Assembly: GCA_964477265.1 (NCBI GenBank)
Contig: CAYZDJ010000011.1
Span: 1-64,000, forward strand
Direction: 5' to 3'
From: CAIVPM01 sp964477265
GTDB taxonomy: Bacteria; Bacteroidota; Bacteroidia; Chitinophagales; Chitinophagaceae
DNA length: 64,000 bases
Shown here: in pieces, positions 44,723 through 52,387 of the stretch
How positions within the stretch are numbered: position 1 is the first letter of the stretch
Layout of the letters: each line of letters starts with the position of its first letter
Translations under genes and position numbers: made by a program
The notes under the pieces: model-generated
Database searches by the model: none
Told to the model about the DNA's origin: nothing
Seen by the model: only the letters and a program-made list of their open reading frames with translations

Positions 44723-46750
44723 ATGCTAAAACAAATTGCTTACAACGTTATGATACTATTATTTTGTGCAGCTTGTACAAGTAACAATAAGCAATTTACT
44801 AACGACAAAGTTGTTGCCGATTCTTTATTCAAAAATTATATCAATCCTACACTAGACAATTCGCAATTAAAACAAGCTTTAACACAAGTTGATTCAATAT
44901 ACAACAGTGTTACCACACCAAATACATTCGTTAAAATTCATTACTATCATCATAAAGGTTGGATGAATAATAATTTAGGAAATTACGAAAAAGCATTGTT
45001 ATATACCGATACGTTAATTGATATTTTTAAGAACGAAAAACTGCAAAATAAAATGGCCAACGAATATGGCTATGCATTGTTTACTGCTGGCAATGCCTGC
45101 TTTGCAATGAACAATATTCCTAAGGCGTATAACTATTATTTTGAAGCATCACAAACAGTAGATGTTGATAGCGTAAATGCAAAATCAAAAACCTTTTTAT
45201 TTAATCAATTTGGCTTGGTTTTATATAAACAACAACAGTATAAAGAAGCTATAATAAAGTTTAAAAAAGTAGTACAAATTATAAACAAGATATTGATTAA
45301 CGACAAATATTTTACAACCAATCAACAGCAGGAAACTCTTGATAATATTGGACTTTGTTTTACTAAGCTACACGAATTTGACAGTGCAAAATATTATTAC
45401 AACCTGTCTTTGCAAAAAATTGAAGAATATAAAAACATATGTGGCACTAACGAACAAAATAGTTTAAAACGATATGCTACTTTTAAAGGAATTGTATTGG
45501 GCAACTTAGCTAAAATTTATACCACTACCAACAAGCTTGATACTGCTATTACCTTGTATAAAGAAGCAATTTATTTAAACACAAAATATGGTGTGGATGC
45601 TTTTGATGCTGAACTATGTGTTGAACAATTGGCAAAAATTTATTTGCAAAAAAATGATTACAGTAGTTTGAAGCAAACATTAGATATATTGAAACTTGGT
45701 TTAGACACATTGCCTAATCTTAAAGCAAATTTGGGTTGGCAACAAATGATGGCTGCATACTACAATAAAAACAATAATGCTATTAATGAAATTAAGCATT
45801 ACAAGGCATACATTGTTTTAAAAGATTCTTTTGCAAATACTGAAAAAGATATACAACAAACTACCATAACAAAAGAATTAAAAGACAAAGAACAGCAACT
45901 ACAAATTACAGTTTTACAAAAAGACAATCAGTTAAGCAAATTATATTTATGGATAGTGGCAGCAGCTTGTTTTGTTGCAGCTATTATTGCTTTTTTGGTA
46001 TATCGTAGTTTTAGAAAAACAAAGCAATTAAACGAGCAGGTAAACTTGCAAAAACAAGCATTGGAAAAAGCAAATAAAGACAAGGACAGCATTTTAAATG
46101 TAGTAGCCCATGACCTTAGAAACCCAATTGGTGCTATTGCCAATTTTTTAGACATTGCTCAGGTAAAATATGAACATAGTGAAGACGAGGAGCAAATTTT
46201 AAAAACAAGTCAACAAGCTGCAGTGCATTCTTTAACATTAATAAACGACTTGCTTGAAATTAATCAAATGCAAGATGGGCTATTAACGCTATGCCTTGCT
46301 ACCATTGACGTTGAGCAATTAATAACACAATCTATTGAACAATTAAAATACAAAGCAATTGCAAAACAGCAAAGCATTTTATTACAAACAAGCAATGAAA
46401 AATATGTAATAAAAGCCGATGCTGAAAAACTACAAAGAGTAATAACCAACTTAATAGACAACGCCATTAAATTTAGTTTTTTGGAAACAGAAATTATAGT
46501 AGCACTTGAACAAAAAGATAACTATGTTGCAATTAAAATTACTGATAGTGGTGTTGGTATTCCATTGCACATTATTGAACAGTTATTTACAGCATCAATA
46601 ACAATAAAAAGAACTGGAACAAACAATGAAAAATCTAATGGCTTGGGTTTATCTATTTGCAAACAAATTATTGAAGCACACAATGGCAAAATATTAGTTG
46701 AGAGTAGAGAAGGAAAAGGAAGTTGCTTTAGCGTATTGCTGCCTTGCTAA
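44723..46750 (+). CDS. TPR sensor histidine kinase with lipoprotein-like N-terminus
   Basis: A 675-residue sensor kinase. The start at MLKQIAYNVMILLFCAACTSN gives a lipobox-like CAAC, unusual for a kinase, so the N-terminus may be lipid-anchored outside the cytosol. Periplasmic TPR repeats span about residues 60-395. One membrane helix (LYLWIVAAACFVAAIIAFLV) and a coiled coil follow. The HisKA domain has H463 in VVAHDLRNPIGAI; HATPase_c has QRVITNLIDNAIKFS, ITDSGVGIP and SNGLGLSICKQIIEAHNG. All catalytic boxes are intact. No response regulator is adjacent, so it is an orphan. A terminator follows. Confidence 0.88.
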   Translation: MLKQIAYNVMILLFCAACTSNNKQFTNDKVVADSLFKNYINPTLDNSQLKQALTQVDSIYNSVTTPNTFVKIHYYHHKGWMNNNLGNYEKALLYTDTLIDIFKNEKLQNKMANEYGYALFTAGNACFAMNNIPKAYNYYFEASQTVDVDSVNAKSKTFLFNQFGLVLYKQQQYKEAIIKFKKVVQIINKILINDKYFTTNQQQETLDNIGLCFTKLHEFDSAKYYYNLSLQKIEEYKNICGTNEQNSLKRYATFKGIVLGNLAKIYTTTNKLDTAITLYKEAIYLNTKYGVDAFDAELCVEQLAKIYLQKNDYSSLKQTLDILKLGLDTLPNLKANLGWQQMMAAYYNKNNNAINEIKHYKAYIVLKDSFANTEKDIQQTTITKELKDKEQQLQITVLQKDNQLSKLYLWIVAAACFVAAIIAFLVYRSFRKTKQLNEQVNLQKQALEKANKDKDSILNVVAHDLRNPIGAIANFLDIAQVKYEHSEDEEQILKTSQQAAVHSLTLINDLLEINQMQDGLLTLCLATIDVEQLITQSIEQLKYKAIAKQQSILLQTSNEKYVIKADAEKLQRVITNLIDNAIKFSFLETEIIVALEQKDNYVAIKITDSGVGIPLHIIEQLFTASITIKRTGTNNEKSNGLGLSICKQIIEAHNGKILVESREGKGSCFSVLLPC

Positions 46751-46756
46751 AAATTA

Positions 46757-46793
46757 AAAAAGCCTCGAAGCATTTTATACTTCGAGGCTTTTT
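46757..46793 (+). terminator. Terminator of the histidine kinase gene
   Basis: A 14-bp stem, AAAAAGCCTCGAAG with its complement, has a 9-nt loop and T5. The stem sequence is nearly the same as at 52305-52340. Confidence 0.85.
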
Positions 46794-46811
46794 GTTAAAC
46801 CATAATTTCCA

Positions 46812-46881
46812 GTCATTGCAAGGCACAAAACAATTTGCGTTGTGTTTTTAGATTGCTTCAGGCAATAACCTTCGCAATAAC
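46812..46881. repeat. GTCATTGCGAAGG-type palindromic repeat, copy A
   Basis: About 70 bp. The right arm read on the minus strand, ending in GAAGCAATCT, agrees in about 29 of 32 positions with the left arm of the element at 50805-50876. The left arm GTCATTGCAAGG is its partial inverse. It lies between a terminator and the end of a T9SS gene. Confidence 0.7.
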
Positions 46882-46902
46882 ATTATACCTTACTAATAAG
46901 GT

Positions 46903-49900
46903 TTATTCTACAATCACCTTTTGTGTTTGTTTACCTTGTTCGGTAATTACACTTACCAAATACATTCCTTTTGCAAAGCTCGATACATCAATTGTATTTA
47001 CACCCATACTTAAAGCCTGTTGTTTAACTTGCTTGCCATACAAGTCAGTAACAACAATGCTTCCAGCACCTGTTAATTTATCAATTTTTAAATTAATTAT
47101 TGAATGTGTTGGGTTGGGATAGATGGTTAACTGACGACTGTCAACTGTTGACTGTTGAGTGTTTATTCCCTTACAAGCTGCTGTTACAGTTGCAGTTTGT
47201 GTTCTGCTGCTGCTACAACCATTGCTGGTTACTGTGTAGCTTACACTGGCTGCACCTGGTGCATTAAGTGTTGTTACCACACCACCTGCCGTTATATTAA
47301 ATGCTCCCGAAGCACCCCAACTACCACCACTAGGTGTGCCTACTAGCGTAAAGGTTTTATTTCTGCAATAGCCACCACTACCTGTAATACCTGTTGTGCC
47401 TGGTGCAAAAGCAATAGTTGGTATTGCTGGCGATTTACTATTGGTTACTGCTTTATTTGCACTTGCACTACAACCAGAAGCATTGGTAACGGTATAAGCA
47501 ATATTTATACTGCCTGCACTTGTTGCTGTAAATACATTGCCTACAAATGTGCCTCTCACACCTGTCCACACACCACCTGCTGGTGTGCTGCTGTATGATG
47601 TACTTACTCCAACACAAGCTGTGCTGCTACCTACTATAGCACTTGGTGTTGCTTGTGGATCTACCCTTACTGTCATTAGTGTTACAGGATAACAACCATT
47701 TACCAATGTTGGTAAAGTATATACTATTGTTGCCACACCTGGTGATATTGCTGTTATATAACCACTCGATGTGCCTCCTGCTTGTTTTACACCTGTTGCT
47801 ATACTAGGTGTATTGCTACTCCAACTGCCTCCTGTTATAGCTGGATATACTGATACAACCTGACCTATACTGCATATCGAAAAATTATTTACTATACCAT
47901 TGGTATTGGTAGTAATGCTACCTGCACTGGCTGTAATGTTTACTGTTAAGTTTAATGTAGCTGCACTATCGCAACCATTGGTACTTGGTAAAAATACAGT
48001 GTAAGAACCCGATGCTGTATAGCTTTGATTGTTCCAGATATATGGCAACAAATTATTGCAAATGGTTACTTTGGTAGTACTGCTGCTGCCTGTATTTACA
48101 GTTAAATTTAATGTGGCTGCACTATCGCAGTTTACGCTATTGGTTAAATGTACTGTGTAGCTACCGGTTGCAGTAAAAGTGTTGTTGTTCCAAATATATG
48201 GCAAGGCACTATTGCAAATAATAACATTGGTAGTAGAGCTGCTTACCTGGCTTACAGTTAAATTTAAAGTAGCTGCACTATCGCAGCCTGCTGCATTACT
48301 TAAATGTATTGTGTATGTTCCGGCAGCGGGGTAGTTATTATTGTTCCAGCTATATGGCAATTGATTGCTGCAAATGTTAACATTTGTCGTCGATGTGCTG
48401 TTGGATTTTACTGTTAAGTTTAATGTAGCTGCACTGTCGCAACCTGTAGCATTGGTTAAATGCGTTGTTTGGCTACCTGCTACTGTAAATGTTAGATTGT
48501 TCCAACTATATGGTAGTTCTGATGGGCAAATACTGATATTGCTTGTTGATGTAGTAGGACTGCACAATGAACTAAAGCTTACACTGATGCTATGATTACC
48601 TGTTACATTGGTAAATGTATAACTGCTGATAGCACCATAACTGGTTCCATCTATCACTACATTGCTAATGCTATAGCCACTGGCAGGGCTAAATGAATAG
48701 GTTTTATCATTGCCCTCGCATACTGTGCTTACACCTGCACTGCTTATGCTGCCATTGCTGCCTGCACTGGCTGTTATGCTGTAATTGGGCTTAATAGTTA
48801 AATGTAATGTATCTATACTGGCACAGCCATTAGCATTATTGTAACTATATGTGTAATCACCATTGGTGGTATAGGTTGTTCCATGCCAAGTATATGTTCC
48901 CCCACACTGAGTTTCTGTAGTAGAATTATGGGTGGATTGATTAACAGTTAGGGTAACCGAATTGCTATACGTAGTTGTTCCACAAGCACTGTTGGTAATT
49001 GCACAAACGTAAGTAGTTCCATCTAACGAAGGTGTAACACTTGCAAGTTGTAGTTCGTCGGTTAAACCACCGCTATATAAGGTACTTGGTTGCGGAATTG
49101 GTTGAGGTATTGAAGGTGGAGGTGGAACTAAAAACCATTGATAAGATAAACTACTTCCTACTGCTTTTAAACCAATAGAAACTGCATTTCCGCTACAAGC
49201 ACTTACATTGGTAGGTTGTGTGGTAATTGTTGTTGCCTGATTTATAGTTAAATGCAATGTATCTGCACTGGCACAGTCACTTGCATTGTCGTAGTAAAAA
49301 ATATAATCGCCACTTTGTGTATAGGTTACCCCATTCCAGAAGTAGCTATTGCAAACTGTTTTTGTTTCGGAATTATGAGTACCATTATTTATAGTTAAAT
49401 GCAAAGTATCTGTACTAGCACAACCATTAGCATTATTGTAGCTATATGTATAATTGCCACTTGATGTGTATGTTGTTCCATGCCAGATATAGCTGTTGCA
49501 AGAAGTTTGAGTAGATGAACCACGAGTACCTGCATTTACTGTTACTGTTATTGTTTTATTGGCTGTGCCACCATTACCATCATTTACTTGTATGGTAAAT
49601 GTTTCGGTACCAGTATAGGTATTATCTGGTGTATATGCCCAGCCCGTTGGAGTTACATTGATACCGCTACCTACAGTTGAGCCAGTAGTAATTGCACCAC
49701 CATGGTTAGGTGCTGTTATTAAACTAAAAGTTTCTGTTTGTCCTGCATCTGCATCGCTTACAGTTAATAAATTACTAAAACTTATCTGCGAAGTATTTTG
49801 ACATACACTGAATGTAGTTGTTGCATTGGTAAATGTTGGGGCTGTGTTGGCAGAAACAGGAGCTCCAGCTGTAATTTCATCTATAAATACAGATGAGATA

Positions 49901-50538
49901 GGACCTGTAGCTGCTGACGCCTGAATTCTTAACTCATCTACTCTACCAAATTCACTTAAACTAGTTACATCAAATAGTTGCCAACCGGTAGAATTATTAA
50001 TTGAAAAACTTTTTGTCATTGTAGCACCATTAATAGCACTACCTTGATAATAACCTAATAATGTTATAGTGTAAGTAGCATTAGCGATTGTAACTGTTCC
50101 AAAATTATTAGTAGCATTTCCTAACAAATAAATTGATCTAAGTCTAAAGGAATAGCCATTATTGTTCGTAATTCTCACATCTGACAACGTATTGGTTACT
50201 GGAGCTATTCGTTGAACAGCAATATTAGGGTCGGCACTTCCAAGTGCCCCAGTATTTGTTCCTCCAGTAATTGCCTGATTTGTGAATGTTCTTACAATGT
50301 ATTTTCCACCATTAGTAGGTATTCCTACAAAATTCCATTTATGGTTTGTTTCCCCAGCATTGGTAGTAATTGTTGGATAAACATCGCCTGCATTTGCACT
50401 AGGATTCAAGTACTGAGCATTAGTGTAATTATTCGTTCCATTACCTGTAAAACTTGTGGTAAAGGTTGAAGTGATTTGTGCATTTAAACTTGCAATGCCT
50501 ATAAATGCTAATAGGCAAATTGTAAAGATTTTTTTCAT
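46903..50538 (-). CDS. Large T9SS-secreted repeat protein
   Basis: A 1211-residue extracellular protein. The signal peptide ends at SLNAQI. An N-terminal beta-sandwich-like domain (about residues 25-225, with WQLFDVTSLSEFGRVDELRIQ) is followed by a cadherin-like unit (TPDNTYTGTETFTIQVNDGNG). Seven repeats of a roughly 46-residue module follow, three with YTWHGTTY and four with LPYSWNNLTF ... CDSAATLNLTV. An InlB-B-like segment (YSITASAGSNGSISSAG) and Ig-like units are interspersed. The C-terminal sorting domain LTIYPNPTHSIINLKIDKL ... TQKVIVE is almost identical to that of 52388-56593. No catalytic motif was seen. Confidence 0.82.
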   Translation of the reverse strand: MKKIFTICLLAFIGIASLNAQITSTFTTSFTGNGTNNYTNAQYLNPSANAGDVYPTITTNAGETNHKWNFVGIPTNGGKYIVRTFTNQAITGGTNTGALGSADPNIAVQRIAPVTNTLSDVRITNNNGYSFRLRSIYLLGNATNNFGTVTIANATYTITLLGYYQGSAINGATMTKSFSINNSTGWQLFDVTSLSEFGRVDELRIQASAATGPISSVFIDEITAGAPVSANTAPTFTNATTTFSVCQNTSQISFSNLLTVSDADAGQTETFSLITAPNHGGAITTGSTVGSGINVTPTGWAYTPDNTYTGTETFTIQVNDGNGGTANKTITVTVNAGTRGSSTQTSCNSYIWHGTTYTSSGNYTYSYNNANGCASTDTLHLTINNGTHNSETKTVCNSYFWNGVTYTQSGDYIFYYDNASDCASADTLHLTINQATTITTQPTNVSACSGNAVSIGLKAVGSSLSYQWFLVPPPPSIPQPIPQPSTLYSGGLTDELQLASVTPSLDGTTYVCAITNSACGTTTYSNSVTLTVNQSTHNSTTETQCGGTYTWHGTTYTTNGDYTYSYNNANGCASIDTLHLTIKPNYSITASAGSNGSISSAGVSTVCEGNDKTYSFSPASGYSISNVVIDGTSYGAISSYTFTNVTGNHSISVSFSSLCSPTTSTSNISICPSELPYSWNNLTFTVAGSQTTHLTNATGCDSAATLNLTVKSNSTSTTNVNICSNQLPYSWNNNNYPAAGTYTIHLSNAAGCDSAATLNLTVSQVSSSTTNVIICNSALPYIWNNNTFTATGSYTVHLTNSVNCDSAATLNLTVNTGSSSTTKVTICNNLLPYIWNNQSYTASGSYTVFLPSTNGCDSAATLNLTVNITASAGSITTNTNGIVNNFSICSIGQVVSVYPAITGGSWSSNTPSIATGVKQAGGTSSGYITAISPGVATIVYTLPTLVNGCYPVTLMTVRVDPQATPSAIVGSSTACVGVSTSYSSTPAGGVWTGVRGTFVGNVFTATSAGSINIAYTVTNASGCSASANKAVTNSKSPAIPTIAFAPGTTGITGSGGYCRNKTFTLVGTPSGGSWGASGAFNITAGGVVTTLNAPGAASVSYTVTSNGCSSSRTQTATVTAACKGINTQQSTVDSRQLTIYPNPTHSIINLKIDKLTGAGSIVVTDLYGKQVKQQALSMGVNTIDVSSFAKGMYLVSVITEQGKQTQKVIVE
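47126..47161. repeat. Word-like micro-repeat in the T9SS linker
   Basis: Near-repeats of GACTGTCAACTGTTGACTG encode the QQSTVDSRQL linker just before the sorting domain. The gene at 52388 has the related GTCGATTGACTGTTGAC at about 52611-52646. Same style of filler as in asnB. Confidence 0.55.
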
Positions 50539-50765
50539 TAGAGTTTGTTTTGGTTATTTGTTTTTTGTGAGTTTTATAAAATACTTGATTTGCAGTTAAA
50601 GCAAACATTAATAAAGGCTGCAAAATTTGAAAATACAATTGGTTACGCAGATGATGGGCATTGTTTCATAGCGTTTGTTTTGGTAGAATTGTTGGTAGTA
50701 AAAAAAAGCATTTTATTTTATACTGCAAAATATTTAGGTGCGAACAGTCTTTTATAGACAAAATA

Positions 50766-50914
50766 ATACCAATTTACAGAATAAAATTCCAAAATATCCA
50801 TTGCAGTCATTGCGAAGGTTCTTGCCAGAAGCAATCTCAAAAACTGCTATAGACTGCTTCGTTCCTCGCAGTGACGTAGGAGCTAAATCGGAAGTTTATT
50901 ATGTAATTTGGTAT
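50766..50914. repeat. 149-bp nested palindromic element (MITE/REP-like)
   Basis: The outer 25-bp inverted arms start ATACCAAATTACATAATAA-like and agree in 22 of 25 positions. Inside lies a second inverted repeat, 50805-50876, with GTCATTGCGAAGG / GTCACTGCGAGG arms ending in GAAGCAATCT / GAAGCAGTCT. No coding capacity for a transposase. The inner part has a relative at 46812-46881. Confidence 0.75.
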
Positions 50915-50989
50915 AACTATTAGTTAACCTTTATAGGGTTTAAACAGCCACCTGCCATTTTTGCTACTTTTACAAAAAAGAGCTATAAA

Positions 50990-51094
50990 ATGCTTAAAAA
51001 GTCGGTCGGTTTGTCCAGTGAAATAGTCAGAATGGGTAGTGAAATGCTCGAAATGGGTTGTGAAACAGCCTGGCTGCGTAAAGAAATAATATAA
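50990..51094 (+). CDS. Possible 34-residue heptad-repeat peptide
   Basis: ATG to TAA encodes 34 residues with three consecutive 7-residue units (EIVRMGS, EMLEMGC, ETAWLRK) encoded by a 21-bp DNA period. After the stop the same frame continues the pattern (ETALFGCE). The opposite strand is also open (50924-51172). It may be a decayed longer repeat gene rather than a real peptide. Confidence 0.3.
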   Translation: MLKKSVGLSSEIVRMGSEMLEMGCETAWLRKEII

Positions 51095-51312
51095 ATAAGT
51101 AAAGAGACAGCCCTGTTTGGCTGCGAATAATCCATTATTGCTATGGAAACAGTCGGTTTGCTTAACTAACAAATCTTACCAAGTATCTACTAAACATTTT
51201 TTGTAAGAGAAAAATTTAGAAAACTTTAACATAAGCAGAGGCAACGTTTTTTTTGATTTTAGCGTCTATATAGGCGAGGGTATTCCTCTACTCATTTTAA
51301 AATTTATTTACC

Positions 51313-52272
51313 ATGTCTCAAAACAATGATGGAAGAAATTTCCACTTCAGCTACAACGAACTTATTAATTTAAGTTTTGAAAAAGAAGCTCTTTTAACAA
51401 GAGATATTACCGACCTTACACCAAGGGGTATTACTGCTGCAAGGCTTACTGCCTTTGGCACACTACGTAGCAACTTTGTTGCAATACCCACCGATGAAAC
51501 TTTGGTTGCCAACATTACCATTGCCAAAAACCAGCGAGATGCACTGGCAGACCCACTTAGAATTTCTATTAGAGAAGTGCAAGGTATAGCAGCCAATACT
51601 TTTGGTAGTGGTAGTGCCGAGCATAAAAGTTTTATGCCACAAGCCCTTAGCGAGTTAGATGCAGGTGCATTGTTTTTATTATCATCTACCATTGTAGCAC
51701 AAGGCACTACCTATTTAACACAAATGACACCCAAGGGCTTAACTGCTGCAATGCTTACAAGCATTACCACACAAGCCAATAACTTAAAGCCAAAAATTAC
51801 AGCTTTTGAACTGGCACAAGGTGCACAACTTTTAGGCACTCAAAACAGGCACACTGCTGCCAATGCTTTATACGATGAAATGGCTGCCATGTGTGAAACT
51901 GCTATTGTTTACTATCAAGATAGAAACCCATTAAAAGCAGAGGAATATATTATTTATGATACTGGTGGTAACAGCCAACAACGCAATGGCAGCGTGGTAG
52001 GTGGCGATACGGTGAGCCGTAGTTTTAATACCATAACTGTAGATAGTGTATTTAAAATGAAAGCTTTTGAAGGCAATGATTTGCTGATGTATTTTAGCAA
52101 TACCGATGCAGGAGACCCAGGCACAGCAAGTGTTACAGTTGTAAATAACGCCACAGATTATAAAGTAGCTACACCTGCACAACTGGGCTACAATACTGCA
52201 ACAGGGTTTACACACTTTTGCATAAGAAATAGTGGTGCAATGGAAACAGGATATAGGGTAGTAATGGAATAG
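51313..52272 (+). CDS. Unrecognised 319-residue protein with internal duplication
   Basis: I do not recognise this family. There is no signal peptide or membrane segment, so it is probably cytosolic or carried by a non-classical route. Two helical units share LTPRGITAARLT (residues 35-46) and MTPKGLTAAMLT (138-149), an offset of 103 residues, so the N-terminal two thirds look like a tandem duplication of a helical bundle. Residues about 205-319 are beta-rich and end RNSGAMETGYRVVME. It stands between two T9SS surface genes, with its own terminator. Codon use appears normal. A structural or particle protein is one guess. Confidence 0.6.
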   Translation: MSQNNDGRNFHFSYNELINLSFEKEALLTRDITDLTPRGITAARLTAFGTLRSNFVAIPTDETLVANITIAKNQRDALADPLRISIREVQGIAANTFGSGSAEHKSFMPQALSELDAGALFLLSSTIVAQGTTYLTQMTPKGLTAAMLTSITTQANNLKPKITAFELAQGAQLLGTQNRHTAANALYDEMAAMCETAIVYYQDRNPLKAEEYIIYDTGGNSQQRNGSVVGGDTVSRSFNTITVDSVFKMKAFEGNDLLMYFSNTDAGDPGTASVTVVNNATDYKVATPAQLGYNTATGFTHFCIRNSGAMETGYRVVME

Positions 52273-52274
52273 TA

Positions 52275-52296
52275 CCCCTAACCCCTAAAGGGGAAT
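52275..52296. repeat. CCCCTAACCCC palindromic repeat, single copy
   Basis: The core CCCCTAACCCCTAAAGGGG is followed by AAT, right after the stop of the 319-residue gene. The same core occurs at 58651-58671 and, inverted and slightly changed, at 58693-58718. Confidence 0.7.
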
Positions 52297-52304
52297 ATTA
52301 ACAA

Positions 52305-52340
52305 AAAAAGCCTCGAAGTATTACTACTTCGAGGCTTTTT
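52305..52340. terminator. Bidirectional terminator
   Basis: A 16-bp perfect stem (AAAAAGCCTCGAAGTA with its complement) has a 4-nt loop and flanking A/T runs. It lies between convergent genes. The stem shares AAGCCTCGAAG with the terminator at 46757-46793. Confidence 0.85.
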
Positions 52341-52387
52341 CTTTTAAGTCATTAGTTATAAAGTCATTTTGACCAATATCATTATGA

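Larger units (their letters stand above)
50539..51312. other. 774-bp repeat-rich intergenic region
   Basis: No ordinary gene. From left to right it holds an AT-rich part, a 149-bp nested palindrome (50766-50914), and a decayed heptad-repeat open frame (50990-51094 and onwards). The upstream region of the 319-residue unknown protein gene completes it. Details are given in separate entries. Confidence 0.6.

Noticed and set aside
50545..50757. Small plus-strand open frame before the nested palindrome
   Set aside because: No start context, low-complexity translation, and it overlaps the upstream region of a real minus-strand gene.
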